From NCBI RefSeq assembly GCF_024713975.1, contig NC_091096.1, forward strand, positions 24,391,458 through 24,455,457: a stretch of DNA of 64,000 nt. Direction: 5' to 3'. Below the pieces are notes generated by a model. The model made no database searches. It worked only from the letters and a program-made list of their open reading frames with translations, and was not told the DNA's origin. Positions 1-13,328 of the stretch are shown here, one piece after another; the first letter of the stretch is position 1, and each line of letters opens with the position of its first letter. A program made the position numbers and the translations under genes. The stretch is from Paralichthys olivaceus. Its lineage: Eukaryota; Chordata; Actinopteri; Pleuronectiformes; Paralichthyidae.

Positions 1-409
1 TAATTAACACAATTCCATGAATTTAACGTTTGTAACCAAAATTACCATCAACACTTAAAGCAATCATCATATAGTCACAGTTAACATGACTGTCCAGAAA
101 AGTTCATTCTACAGCTGTATATAAAACTGTACGTCGCTTGAACTAGCTCCATGACAGCAGAACCATGCTGCTACACATTTATGCTTCAGTATATATTATC
201 TAATTATGTCATATGTAGTAATATATCAGTTTGAAGAGGCAAACCACTACTTTTACTGCTGTACTTTAGTACTCAAACACTTCAACTACATTTTGCTAAT
301 TAAATCTGAGTTTCTTCCGCCACTGACTGTGATGTTGTCATCAGTATTGTGTATTACTATAACATGACAGCCAACAGTCACATATCTCCTTGTCTCTCTT
401 CAAATGTAG

Positions 410-647
410 AAATATTTCAACTCCATCTCCGAAAATCCTCGGCCACCTGCAGACACCCCGACCTCAGCACCTTCCAGCGCTGCAGAAGTAAGTGTTCCTG
501 GCCTCTACACCTCAGTGCAGTCCAGTGAAGACATGAGGCCATTTGTTGTCTCTGTGAATATGTAACATGAATGATGAGTGAAGGTGATTCATGTGGAAGA
601 GGCGATGGCTAAATTCTTACCTACAGGGCACCAACTTGATCAGCTGA
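410..647 (+). CDS. 3' end of an unidentified protein-coding gene (last two coding exons)
   Basis: Two exons can be joined in frame. Exon A is 410-487, preceded by a pyrimidine-rich tract ending in tgtag and followed by the strong donor gtaagt at 488. Exon B is 627-647, after the acceptor ctacag, and ends in TGA at 645-647. Exon A is exactly 26 codons, so the junction is phase 0. The encoded tail is rich in Pro, Ser, Ala and Thr, looks disordered, and ends SAAEGTNLIS. I do not recognise it. In human the gene upstream of HTRA4 on the same strand is PLEKHA2, so synteny makes plekha2 a candidate, but this tail does not match the human PLEKHA2 C-terminus as I remember it. The earlier exons lie left of the window. 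The call rests on splice signals and frame only. Confidence 0.45.
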
Positions 648-713
648 GAGGTGAAAGAGCACAAAGTTGTCGTTGAAATTAGGTCAGATCCTATGAGAGG
701 AGCTTCAATGTTT

Positions 714-900
714 AAATTAAGATTAAGATTCCTTTATTTGTCCCACAAATCATGCAACGCACAGCACACAACTATGCAACATACAACCAGAGCTATAATA
801 ATTGGGGCTCCTGAAGTCGTGTGCCGTAACATCAGTGAAGTACTGTGTATATAGCCATAAAAGATGCAGCATTTCTTTATGTCAAAGCAATAACTGAAAT
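714..900 (-). repeat. SINE/LINE-tail-like fragment, copy 1
   Basis: It begins with a short taagattaag motif followed by attcctttatttgtcccaca. The same start (ttaagataagataatccttt then attagtccaacaatgggg) occurs at 37361. Tandem taaga followed by a 'ctttatt-gtccca' stretch is a familiar retroposon end in fish genomes, read here from the tail inward, hence the minus orientation. The right boundary is vague. Confidence 0.45.
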
Positions 901-3900
901 TCAAATGAGCCAAATCATTTGCAGTATGTTGAGAATGCTGCCTGAGAGCAAGCCAGGTTTTGTAGTACAACTCAGAACTGATGTTTTCCCAATCAGGGCG
1001 TGGGTGTTTACATACCTACATATGACAGAACAGCAGCATACGTTACCTTCACATGTCTAATAAGACACGAGCACTGATGGATGGCATGTGAAGCCGGTAA
1101 TTAAATCCAAGCTCCCACACATGTGCAAATCCTCGACACTCGCACGCTGCACGCACATCAAGGTCTAAATAACTCAACCGTAATGAGAAGTGTGATCCGC
1201 ATTTTAGACGTCATGTCAGTTTTTTTAATAAAGAGGGTTCTGAAGCATGCAAGCACATAGGAATTGTCTTGGAAGCTCCACTTGCTCCATACTGAGCTCA
1301 GCATGTAGTTTCACTGAGAGCTGGAGGCAAACACACAGCACACGAATCCTTTGTACAGCTTCTGTTTCTATGTTTGGGGACTCGCTGGCCTCACATTTGC
1401 CTTTTTATTACTGATAAACAGCATGTCAACTAACTGGAGTCACCTTCTCTGCGCTGCACTGCCGCCGTGGCTTTTCATGTGTTACAGTCATGCTGAGGCA
1501 GGCTGGATTGTCCTTCTGATTTCACTGCATAAACAAACTGTCAAACACCTCCCTCTTGTGTGTCTGCACTTTGCATGTGGCAAGGGAAAGGTAACCAGTA
1601 GGCTTTGCTGGCAGAGACAAGCAGAGAGTAAAGGTATGAAGCATGAAATATTCATGACTCAATATCCAGGGTGAAGCCTTCAGCAGAGCCCTTCACAGTG
1701 TGTAATGCTCTGGTGTGTGAGGCGTGCACAACTCTCTGGGAAACTCTTCAGGGCACACGCACCAGAAGATCCAGGCATCCCTGTAAACTGTAGCTTGTTG
1801 CTCTGGTTTTAAATGAATGGATTGTCCAGCAGGATGCACACTGAAGAGGAGCATTGCGGTTCATCAGAGTCCAGCAGAGGGCAGCATTAGTTTTCATCAG
1901 GAGCTGACCGGTCAAAGGTCAAAGGTAAAACGTGGTCCAAAAAAACACAGACAATCTAAAGCTTATACTGATGAGATCACCCATCAAATGATGACATATG
2001 ATAAGTGACCTCATGAAGAAATCACAATGACATCAGAAATGTCATCAATGGTTCAGAAAATGTATTTTCCCAATTAATTTTTATTTAGGTCAGAAAGAAT
2101 GTACGATCATAACGTCACAGTGACATCATCATGTCATCGGAATGAAGACTTAAAAATCATGTCATATAATGAACTTAACTTTTGCAACCAATACTATTAG
2201 AGCCACGGTCTCCATCTTATTTGGATTAACCAAATATTCAGAAAGGACATGAAATGGCATTAGTACAATAGAAACAAATGAACATTGCCTGAACTGGTTT
2301 TGATATACAGCACAAGCAAGGATTCAAATTATGACAGCACTGAAGGAACATTTACATTAAACAACATCCACTAACTAATAGGGGATGGCTGTTTGATTGT
2401 GATGCACTGACCACCATATTATTTTGCAGGTCAGATATTTCTGGTTTCGACTTGGAGTTAGAAGCTGATGAGAAAAGCTGTTAAGAACCGAGAAACTTCA
2501 CTCAAATTCATGAAATTTACAGTCTTTAACAAGGAAACTGTTTCCTGTGGACTATCAGGTTTGGAAAGACACTACTATCAATTCTACATTCAGTTACATT
2601 TCAATATTTTCTCACTGTAAACCCTGTCTGCAGAAAACGTTCAGGCAGATTCTTGATTTAATATGTAATTTTCTATTTGCTAAACCATCCACCACTTAAT
2701 GCTGCAGTCAGGTACAAATGTGAGTAGAGTACAGAACAGTAGTGCACCTCCGGGCCCTGTACGCAGACAGAAAAGTGTTTTAATATGAAAGATTGTCATG
2801 GCGGCCACTGGTCTGTGTCAGTGACACTTAACTAAACCCAAGGTTCTGTTGTCAAGCTGAATCAGACAGTTGATTGTTTTTCATTTTGTCACAAGAAAAA
2901 GCTCCTTTCCACCTCATGAAAACGAATGACTGTCTGTTTAACACTTTTAACTCAATGCGCCTCTTCATTTCTGTGTTTGATTTCAATCTGACGTGGAAGA
3001 CACTTGTCATAGCACATCAGAGTATGTTTAGGCATTTTAAATCATTCATTTAATAAATCATTGACTGAAGTGAATAAATGCAGATTGACAGCTTGATGGA
3101 TTCGTCCTGCGCACAGTGGCACCGTGTGCTCAGTGTGCAGCTCGGTGCAAGTACTTCCTGAGAGTTCAGGTCCACAGATGCACTCGGTGACAGATGGCGG
3201 TTATCAGACAGATTGCGGTGTGTGTGTCCTCTCCTCTGGGGCCAAGGTAAAAGCAAATATCTCTTATATGAGTGATAGAAAAACATCATTCATTTTTCCT
3301 CCAGTTTTTGCATATGCTCTTCTGTGCTTCCTCATTTTTTACACTTGAGTGCATGACCTTAGCTGGAAAACATACAAGACATGTCAGACTGCTTCCTGCA
3401 GCACCAGGGAGGACTAATGATACATGCAGGAACAGAAATAAATATGGAGTAAAAATAATAAAACAAATATTAGGAAGCTTCAGATACTTTCACCCACATT
3501 CAAGTGAATTCATCTTGAATCAGGATAAGGTATGACATATTGTCGTCATTATTATTCATTGTCGCCATCTGTGCTTTACGGTACAGTAATGCAATAGCAA
3601 AAGGCATAGGCAAAACACTTAAGTTATCTGTATTCATTTTATAACTTTGAACACCATTTTGTCCTACATCATTAGAAAAGATCATCATATTTTCACTTGT
3701 ATTATTTTTTGCTTATGATTTTTTATTCCAGATAGCCTGCCATGTTTCAACACTTGTCACTAAAAAGCCTAAGAAAATACTTGAAGAGGTGTGCACTACA
3801 TAGTTTAATGGAAGGCACCCAAAAGGCTAACATAACCAGTGTCACACCGGGTAATGAAGTGAAATAAAATGGCAACTAAGTCTGATTATCAAGCTATTAA

Positions 3901-5570
3901 ATACAACCTTCACAGGCAAAGGTTCTGTGGGGGCTGGTTTGTAGTAGCTGGGAAGATCCAAGTTGATATTAAGTATAAATAACACAGTGCACATGCCATG
4001 ACATTTACCATGTCCACACTGAAACACACACCGTCCTCTCCCAGCTGTCACTGCCCACTCACAAGGGGTAATTGCGATGGCAAATCAAGACCATTATCTC
4101 CTTTCAAATTGCCATCAAACTCTCGGAAGCCAACAGTTCAGAACCCTTTCACATAAAACAAAGTGGAATCAAATAAGTAGGAGGGCAACAAAAGATGACT
4201 CTTATCTGACACCCTCCAAATTATTTGAGATATAAATTCTCTGCAAAGGGCTTCACTGTTTTTCTTGTAAATTTCCAAGGGCAAGCTGCAATTTACACGG
4301 CCAGTATTTCTTACACTGTCCCGTCTTCGCCAAGCTGGCAGCTAAATAAGTACCCGTACACTACTGCTGCCTCTTGTAGTGAAAAATACTTTGTATACAG
4401 TATATGATTTGCTTGTACAGTACACCCAGTTCACTCTATAGTGCTCGATCATAGATCAATCTGAGCAAAAAACTGTTGTGTAGTTCTCAAAATACTTGCT
4501 TTGTTTGTGTAATGCTGATGTTGAGGACCAGGGGTGAACTATGAAGTAATCATGTTGTTTGATTAAAAGTCATTTCAGGTCCACCAAAAGAGAAAATGAA
4601 AAGACTGAACTTGCTCACTGCTGAGTTAATGGTTATTATGTGGTTAGCATGCTAATATTATCATTGTGAGCTTGCTGATAAATGAAGCAGCATTGATTTC
4701 ACTGAGAGAAACAGTGATGACTGGAGGTGCTGCAGAATGAATCAGCTACAGGTCCAGCATCAGAATCTTCTTGTGTGAGGATTTAAGCTGAGCTATAGAA
4801 AATCGCCATTAAAAGTCCTAAACAGCAGTTTAAAGAGATACAGTACAAGTAATTTTATTTTACTGTAAGTACTCCACAGCTTTATGTTCTTTATTTAACC
4901 CTGTTGTAACAGTCAAGCCTAAAACTTTTACTGCATTTACTCTTATTTTCCAAATAAATCACAATAAACATGTAACAGCCAGCAGTATACTCTAACCTGG
5001 ACTTCTAACCTTTACCTCAGTGTTCTTATACTTGGTTCTGTCCTGACAGTGCAGAAACGCCCTCACTGATACCCATAGGTTGCCTTTAGGTTTCTAAATT
5101 GTATTATACTTCTGCAGTGATTTTTTTTTTCCTGCTACATTGAATCTAATGCTGCACTTGAACGATAAACTTTAAAGATGGATGAAGGGACTGTTCCCCT
5201 GAAGCTAAGCCAAAACATATTCTGATTTCTTGTTTTCATGGTTTCAGACAAGTTCCAATTTTAAGTGATTATTTAAAAGTATAAAAACAGATAAAGGCAT
5301 AATGATTGACAGCTGAGACTGATTTATTATTGGTGGATCATATGTATCGACAGGATTTTAAGGTAGCGTCGCACCATTTTTTAATTTCCCATTGGATCTT
5401 GTATGACACATGGGTTGATGATGAATGGGACAGATTGACGTGTTTGTGTCATGGCTTGGCTCAAAATGTATACTTTTTGCTTTCCTTATCATATGTAGCA
5501 ACCTAACATCCCTCAAAGCAAATTGTTGTCACAGATCACTGTTGAAGAGAGAGGGAGAGTGTAAATGCAA
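901..5570. other. Intergenic DNA, no gene seen
   Basis: This is AT-rich sequence with only short chance open frames. None has a coding-like composition, a splice pattern or a recognisable domain. It presumably starts with the 3' UTR of the gene ending at 647 and continues as intergenic spacer towards htra4. I saw no strong repeat family here. Confidence 0.5.
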
Positions 5571-5689
5571 TATCCATGACTAAGCTTATTTAGCCTGGTG
5601 GTGATCTGACAGCTACCACCAGAGAGGGGATGTTGACTTGCACTTTGCCACCACATTACATCTCACCCACAACACCAGACAGGGCTAAT

Positions 5690-5990
5690 GAAAGAGAAGA
5701 GGGAGAGCTCCCCCCTCACACAGCCCCGCCCCCGACAATTGCCATATGGGACCTTTAAAAAGCTTCATATAATATAGTCCAGAGGGGCTGTCATTTCACT
5801 TCAGTTTCATTCTCAGTGTCGCAGAGGCAACCCGTAGCCAATTAGTCCAGTGGTCATCAGTTGGAAAGGAGAGAAGCTGCGGTCAGTGCTGGTCCTCAGA
5901 TGGCTGACCTTGGGAACAGCGGAGCCTCCCTGCATGCATCTGGTTCCACTGAGGCAGTGGAGCTTAAAGGCATTTTCCCTGCTGCACCTC
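5690..5990. promoter_or_regulatory. Candidate regulatory or conserved non-coding block
   Basis: This is a local rise in GC and sequence complexity within AT-rich spacer. It holds an SP1-like ccccgcccc at about 5723, a tttaaaaag stretch about 30 bp later, and a gccaattag (CCAAT-like) element near 5838. No open reading frame is convincing. It could be a distal promoter, an enhancer or an unrecognised exon. The evidence is compositional only. Confidence 0.2.
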
Positions 5991-6359
5991 CTGTCCTAAA
6001 TTCGATGGGAGGCACTAGATTACACAGAACATGACATATGGATTACTTCTGCCCCCTACTGGGAGGGACATGATCTGCAAACCCCCCTTCCGTGTGTATC
6101 CAGAGGCCAACAGCAGGTGATGATCAAATGGTGGCACGGTGGTAAAAGATAGGACTCTGGAGAAGGCAGAGCGACACAGAGGCCTGGCTCATGGCAGCGG
6201 TGTGACACGTCATGGCTAAATGGAGTGTGTGTGAACGAGCACTTTGTGTGATCTGAACTTTCCGTTACACAGAGACAAAGTGACTCTTTTCAAAGTCACT
6301 GAAGGAATCTCTGGAAGTTGGAAGAATAAATGCTTTTGAAACTGTTTTTGACTTTCAAA

Positions 6360-6680
6360 ACTAGGCCACTCCTGATCAGGAAATTGCACAAAGGACGAGT
6401 GCAGCCTCTTTAATTCACATCCGCTGTAATGAGCTTATGAATTATGAGTTTTCCAGGGGAAATAATGGATTTGTATGCTGAAGGAGCAGCCGGAATGACA
6501 GCCACTATAAATGACAAAAAAACGACTCGCACAGTTACAGTCAGCCATTATAGAAATGTCAGGTCATTTCTTTTGCCTCTTGATGTAAGGGTTCTTTACT
6601 GCATAATGTTAAACGTAATCCATTCACCATGTGGACATATTGTAATTATAATCATAACAAAATGATCAGGAAATCGTACT
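6360..6680. promoter_or_regulatory. Candidate conserved non-coding element
   Basis: This non-repetitive stretch has several homeodomain-type TAAT/ATTA cores (tttaattcac, gtaatgagc, gaattatgag) packed between 6409 and 6450. It contains no repeat signature. It has the look of a developmental enhancer, but this has not been tested by alignment. Confidence 0.2.
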
Positions 6681-6957
6681 CCACCACAGTCTGCCATTAT
6701 TGGGACTCACTTTTGGCCATTATGCAGTGAGCTCGGGGAGAAAAGTAACATGGGCTGGGCTTTGAAAGTCCGTGTCACAGTCTTCACCATGAAATCACAC
6801 AATATGCTTAAGTGCTGCAGAGGCTGAGCGTTCAAAACACATTATGAGCAGAATGTACCACAAGAATATAATCAAAGTGTGATTGCCTTTAAACTCATTA
6901 CATATTAAACTAATACACAACACTTTTGTTTTACTTTCAGACCAGGGTGAGGCGTGT

Positions 6958-7350
6958 TTGGCTAATCACAAACACACACACACACTCGCACACACACAAT
7001 TTGTCTTCTCTAGTTGTGAGGAAACTCACTGACGTAGTGCATTCCCTGGACTCATACCCTAACCTTCACCATAACATGTAACTGCCAAAACCTAAACGTA
7101 ATACTCAATAAAACCAAAACCAAAAAACAAGTCTTAACCTTTAAAAAGCCCTCTGAAGTATTGTTGATCCCAAATCTGTCTTTCTCTAGTTGTGAGGACA
7201 CTAATAGAAATAATGAATTCCCTAGGCCCAAACTGTATCCTTAATCATCACAACTAAATGCCTAACCATAAACATTAACACCTAATTATTAACCCTTGTA
7301 AAATCCCTTTGAAGCAGTGACGAGCCAAAACGTCCTCACAACAATGAGTC
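6958..7350. repeat. Dimeric fish repeat with 'tctagttgtgagga' arms and ctaacc-rich interior
   Basis: Two diverged copies of about 180 bp lie head to tail. Copy 1 is about 6992-7170 and copy 2 about 7172-7345. Each starts with cttctctagttgtgagga or ctttctctagttgtgagga, passes through degenerate ctaacc/cctaaac runs, and ends near ccctctgaag or ccctttgaag. The element ends in cgtcctcacaac, the reverse complement of the gttgtgagga start, and it is preceded by a short (ac)n run. This matches a repeat type often seen in fish genomes. Confidence 0.6.
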
Positions 7351-8920
7351 AAAACTGCTCTTCATGGCCACAAAAACTTCACGGCATACGCACACACACA
7401 CACAGAGAGAGAGAAGGAACACTGGCAGATGCTACTCTTTGGTTCATCTGCTCTCCATCACCACATAATGGTGTCTGGAAGGCAGTCAACACATCATATA
7501 ACTCCATGTAATTGAACTCTAGCCAAAGGGTGAGGCCGTTTGTAATGTCAGTATCATTACTTTTACCCCAAATGTTCACATTCTCATCAGGACCTCATTA
7601 AAAGCAACACTCCTCCATATGTTTTAATCAGCCTGTCCAATTACTATAACAAAGTCAACCCCCTGAGGTCCGTTGAAAAGCGGTGACATAAAAGAATAAT
7701 ACAAGCTGTCGTATATGACGTGACATGTGTTGAGGCTGAATGGAACAAAGATCACAGGTTCCTCAAGAATAACAAGCAAACAAAAAGATTCAAGATTCAA
7801 TACAGAAATAACAAAACAGATGGAATATCCGAGGCACAAGTCATATAATCATTCATTTCTTCGTTTATATATATTTATATTATAGTTAAAAGATTAAGTT
7901 GGCTATCATGCATTTATAATTTAAATAAATCATAAATCAGTTGAATAAATTGCAATGCTAGACCAATAATGACCTTTAATTAATTTATTAGAGATTTGAT
8001 GTTTGAACATTTTCATCTAGATTCGTTTTTATCAAACTAGTAGTGTCAGCAATGAATCCTTGGACTTGATGAATAGGTTTAATTTCACTTATATACACAT
8101 ACATGCATGCACACACACATCCACACACACACATATTTATTCATACACTTGCACACTACTTATGCAGAGAAAAGAAGGTAAAAAAAAATGTTCTGAACTC
8201 AGGATGAAAGGGACATAGAGTTGGTGTTTAAATGTTTTTTTAATTCAGTAGAGTTGTTATCACTGTTTCTACATCCTACATGATTAATAAAATGAATATA
8301 CCCATACACAGCTAATATACACGAGTGTATGAAAACATGTTTGGGATTTTATAACCTATAAATTCACATTAAAACAACACAAAATATATACGTTTCTCTG
8401 TAAATGCATCAGAAATAATGAAACTTTCCATGTTAGATGAAACCAAAAAACCTTAAATTGAGCCACTCAAAGGTTACAAGTGGAAAGTTTCCTAATGAAT
8501 TACTGAATGCATCAGTTGACATTAAGTACACCTAAAATGTCAATATCATAATCTGATCAGTTTGTTTTTATTGATGTTTGTATGACATAAATAATGTATC
8601 TGAATTTCAACCAGATTATGCAAAGTGCAAATATTGTATTCCTTAAATTAAATTGTTCCAGTGTTTTAAGGTGAGCAGCATGAGCTTCACACAACCACAG
8701 ATGTGATTAAAAGTAAATAGAGTCACGTGTTGGGATCCCAGCATTGTAAGCTAGTTGTTGAGTAGTGAGCTTGCTGCTTCTCTCTGACGTGTGTTCTTGT
8801 CATTAACATCACTAATGCACCTTTATGTGTTCTGTGCTTGTGTTGACTGATGACTTTAATCCCACTTCCATCTATCTGGACCCACACAGGTTTATGAATG
8901 AGATACTAACTATTTACTAT
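7351..8920. other. Intergenic DNA, no gene seen
   Basis: Very AT-rich sequence with small (ac)n patches at about 7388-7403 and 8095-8145. There is no supportable gene. Open frames are short and lack any recognised motif. Confidence 0.5.
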
Positions 8921-9280
8921 AAAGGTTCAGTGTGTAAGATTTAGGTGAAAGGGATTTTTGGCAGAAATTTAATATAAAATAATCCTACTGATGTTTTCAC
9001 TGGTGTGTTTCATCTAAATTGTATGAATTGTTGTTTTCTGTACCATAGAATGGACCCTTTATATTTAAATACTTTATATTTACCTGGAGGGTGGTCCTCT
9101 CTGTGGAGGCTGCCATGTTTTTTACATTAGTCCAAACTGGACAAACTAAACCCTTTTGAGTTTTTGTAACAACTGAAGTTCAACACAGGTTCTCTTTCAT
9201 GTTTGGAAGGAGAGGGTGAGGTGAGGAGTATTCAGCTGCAATATGCACCTTCACCTCTAGATATCACTGTGTAGTACTTT
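8921..9280 (+). mobile_element. MITE-like element, family M, copy A
   Basis: It starts aaaggttcagtgtgtaagat and ends in a degenerate inverse of that start (cactgtgtagtacttt). It shares a long near-identical core with copies at 28891-29263, 42439-42753 and 51158-51458. Landmarks are ggcagaaatttaatataaaa, ctttatatttaaatacttta and tgtttggaaggagagggtga. It has terminal inverted repeats, no coding capacity and a length of about 350 bp, so it is a non-autonomous DNA transposon of a kind abundant in teleosts. Confidence 0.75.
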
Positions 9281-10028
9281 GTCTATTGCTTTAGTATTCG
9301 AGTACCTCGTATTTAAAACCAACCACACATGCATTGGTTCACTGTTTCACTGCTGTTATCGTTGTACTTACCTTTGTTCTTGTCTGTGCCATTTTCCACA
9401 GATGTGCTGTCTAAGGTCATCATCATGTATTCCGTGCACCTTTCCACACACTGTCCACCGCCACAAGTCCCACCACAGTGTCCCCTGCTGTTCCTGTTGC
9501 CAGCTGCTGTGTTTTGCATTTTGCTAGAGGTGTTTCTGTTATTCAGCATTCACTCTTTGATGTAAACGGGATGGAGACAATGACAGAATCACCTGTCAGT
9601 GTGAAAAGACGACAGTGGCAAAAAGGACATTCTCCAAAAACATTATAACCTTCACGGAGCTAGGATTTATTGTAGGGCTGTTGAATTAGACTGTATTAGT
9701 TTTAGATGTAGACCTATGTAATAAACTGACATATGACATAAAAGAGTAAAATGAAACTGTGGATTCTTTTGTGACTGCTTGTTAAATTTTAGCTATAGAC
9801 AACTGAGGGACAGGCTACTACGTGACAAATACTGTCACCTAGACAGAGATCTCAGGAAAGTTCTAATAGGACCAGGAGGTGCAGTAAACAGGTTTTCACA
9901 GTATTGGTGTAGAGCTGAGAAACCTACATGCACCTTAGTAGGCAGGTTGATCAGTGTAACACTGGGTCTGGTTTGAAGAGCTGCTGCCACTGACGTACAG
10001 ACATTAAAAGATAGCTCAAACCTGTATA
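9281..10028. other. Intergenic DNA, no gene seen
   Basis: Open frames on both strands at 9279-9565 overlap one another and have low-complexity Cys/Ser/Leu composition without a domain. They look like chance frames over a pyrimidine-rich stretch. Nothing else is supportable. Confidence 0.4.
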
Positions 10029-10300
10029 GTGTGCTTTCTCTCATGCACACGTGTCCCCAATGGTTCTCCAGTTCCTCCCAAGAGACGCTTCAAACTCATT
10101 TATCTGGAAGAGCAGCGGAGATGCCACGTGCGCCACTGCTCACGAGTGCTGACTCAGCTCATGGAACACGTGCCTGTTGATAACATTAATGGGAGGCTTT
10201 GTATGAACACCACCTGTTCATTCAGTTTCAGGGAGCATTCAAAAGGACATAATGTGTCAACAGGTGCACCACTAAAGCAGAACTGATGAGTCTTTTACTC
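10029..10300. promoter_or_regulatory. Candidate enhancer with near-perfect Maf/AP-1 site
   Basis: This non-repetitive block holds tgctgactcagct at 10147-10159, which matches 12 of 13 bases of the palindromic T-MARE consensus and contains the AP-1 core tgactca. Nearby are several E-boxes: cacgtg at about 10118 and within gaacacgtgcc at about 10165, and caggtg at about 10260. It lies about 4.5 kb upstream of htra4. An over-running open frame of 85 codons has no domain. The motif matches are direct; the function is inferred. Confidence 0.3.
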
Positions 10301-13289
10301 ATTCCTTCAACGATCGCCTCTTTCAGACTGAACAACACTCGCTAACACCTGGTTTTGGTCTTTAGTTAAAAATGGTCAATTGTGTTTGTTCCCAGGTGGA
10401 ATGATTCTGTAGAAGTCTCAAGTATTTATCAGCTGCAGGTTTGAATGGCCGTGATGTGGCAGTGATAGACACGTGACACACAGACACACTGAAGGTTGCA
10501 CTATTTCAATTCTTTTCCATCTAAGCCACTAATTCAATAGATTCAGGCAACATTTCCACATCATTCAGTCAGTGTTCAGTTAGGACAGACTGAAATAAGA
10601 GACATGAAAAAGGAGCAGTGATGGCCAGGTAAAAATCCACTGGAAACACTCATTCAAAAAAGCTCCCAAGCATATACTGTATATAAACACCAACTAAAAC
10701 CCCATACAAAGACACCCCCCACACACACACCACACAACTAATAGAGATAAAACGGTAGAAATCAAATGTGCACGCTTCATTTATAATAGTGTCGTGTCAA
10801 AATGTAGCAATGAGGAATATTATGAATCCAAAATGATTGTGTTCGTTAACTGAGATAATGTTGTGAGAGTGTGAGACCATAAACATTTGACTGTTGTGGG
10901 ACAGAAAACATTTTACCAACATATTTCTATTGTGTGGCTGTGGATATGCTCATCACACCTGCTAAAAGTTCAACCTTAAAGCTAACATACGATGCTGCTT
11001 ATGGATTGTAATTATTATAGAAATATGGACATTTGAAAGATTTGACATTATCTGACTCAGTCAAAAGAAATGTCATCATGGCTTTAAAGTCTCTGTGGCA
11101 TGAGGCCGAAATTCTCCCTCCTGATGATGGACCACAGTTCTCTGGAGCACCAGTCAGGGGTTTTGCTTCCACATATTCAGTCCAAAGTTTCAGCAGAGCG
11201 ATGGAGAGGCTGAGCAAGACTGACTGACTTTGAAAAGCTTTAAGACAGAGGACCCTAATTATACTCTAATACACATCAGAGGTTAATTTACTTTTTACTC
11301 CTCCTCATTCATTTTAAAGCTGTTTATTAGCTGTCATGTGCGTCTCATAGGGATTAACTGTAACAGACTTATCAAGCTTATTTCACTATATAATGACTGA
11401 ATTGATTATTTCTTTACTATGATAACACAAGTAACTTTTTTTACTTTAGTTTGCCTATGATCATTTTCCTGACATGCAACTGCCAAAAGTCTAACCTTTA
11501 CTCATATGGGAGAAGTACTTGAAATAAAACCACACCAGAAGAATAGCAATAATATAATGACAACTCCAGAATGACACTCAGTAAAGAGCAGACCTCCAAA
11601 AAGGGCAAACATTCCTTCACATATCTGTCAAGCTATCTCATAGAAAAATGAAAGGAAAGTGGAAGTCAGATCTACTAATCTAAAAATATCAAGTCAACCT
11701 AATTACTACATGTTTTAATTGTGATGGTCACTGGTAATGCTCAGGTCATCAAGACAATCTTACAGTTTCTGAATCAAATTCCCACAGAGTTTAGATTCCT
11801 GTGTCCCTCAGATGATTGGACAGGATCAGCGCTTTGCTTTGGATCCCACAGAGGCTCCCTGGAGATTACATGGGTGAGTCACACACTATTAGTATTTCAC
11901 AACCAAAGAGCATCAAATGGTTTCCATCTGTGGATCAAACGGAAACCCAGCCCTCCAACAGGTGTAATTTAATGGAGAGAGAGATACGAGCCTCTGATCA
12001 ATCCATTGCTATTCTCTCAGTCATGATGGAGCAGACAGTTAATTATAGTATCTGAGAGCCCAAACAGAGATCAGAAGCCGAAACCCAGATCTTTGAACTT
12101 GGGTCCTTTTTCAAAAAATAGCGTATTGCGAGCTGAATTGTTGCTAGAAACCCCACTGACAGATGCAGCTGACCACTTCCATGCCATACGATCCTCAAAT
12201 ATCGTACACTCACAATGTCCCACTATAGTCTTGGATTTAAATTGAACCTACATCTTTTGAAGATCCTGTCCTGGATCTAAAGTAAATGTCAAGTATAAAT
12301 GCACTGCACACTACCAGCCCAGCACACAGCAACATCCAGACTTCAGTTAGCAACATAGTGAAGCTAAAAGAAGAGTGACTTACTCCCGTCAGGTGGATAG
12401 AACCATAACTCTGGATTAAGATTTCATTGCATATCTGATAGATGTCTAATTAGGCTTATTGTTGGCTGATACTATGATAACATCGTTCTGCTTCCCCCGA
12501 GTGGCCATAAAGATAAATCAGTCCTCCTTTAAAGAACCATCTGGTAGGCTACTTTCTATAATCATTTTTTGTTTAGTGAGTAGAAAGTCTGTCACTTCAT
12601 ACAAGAGGGTACGCAGCAGTACAAATGAATTCAGGGCTGAATACTGATGACACAAGCATCTTCTTTACCCTGTCAGCCATTACAGTTGCACAGGCTGTTT
12701 CAGCTCTGACCCTTCACCAACTCCAGCTGTTGGCTGTTTGAGCAAGAATGTTGGTCACACCCAGATGTTAAAGGCACAGTGTATGAAACAAATATACTGC
12801 ATGAGAGCGTCACCTCATTCCCACAAAACATGAGCAGGAGTCTACTGTCACAATCCTGACTGACAGATCTATCAAAACACAGACTACGCAACACATCTCT
12901 ACACTCTGATTCTAGCTATTTCTACTATGGTAAAGTCATTAATCTTTGTAATATACCTACATTTAAATATACTAATTTGGCTCTTCAAAACACAACATTG
13001 AGAAATCATCGATTGACTTTGACTGACTATTGAAATCCTTGGTGTAACTGAATGGGGGAAAAACTAGCCCATATAAAAAAATATGATCTACACTCTGCTT
13101 TACATTATGAGCCACCAGGTCAGATTTGGGGGTAACTGCTAAACAGTACATGACAGCATTGTGACATTTAACTAAAGCTGTGTTGTCTATTAACACATCC
13201 AGCAGTACAGAGCAACAGTTACTTCACTGAGCACACGTGTGAATTTACAGTCAAGGGACAGAGGTCTGTGGGCTTGTCACTACGAGTGA

Positions 13290-13328
<39 letters not shown>

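Noticed and set aside
7040-7300. Telomere-like ctaaccc runs
   Set aside because: Degenerate and embedded in a dispersed repeat dimer; not a telomere or interstitial telomere array.
9279-9565. Overlapping open frames on both strands
   Set aside because: They are short, rich in Cys/Ser/Leu and lack domain or splice context; probably chance.
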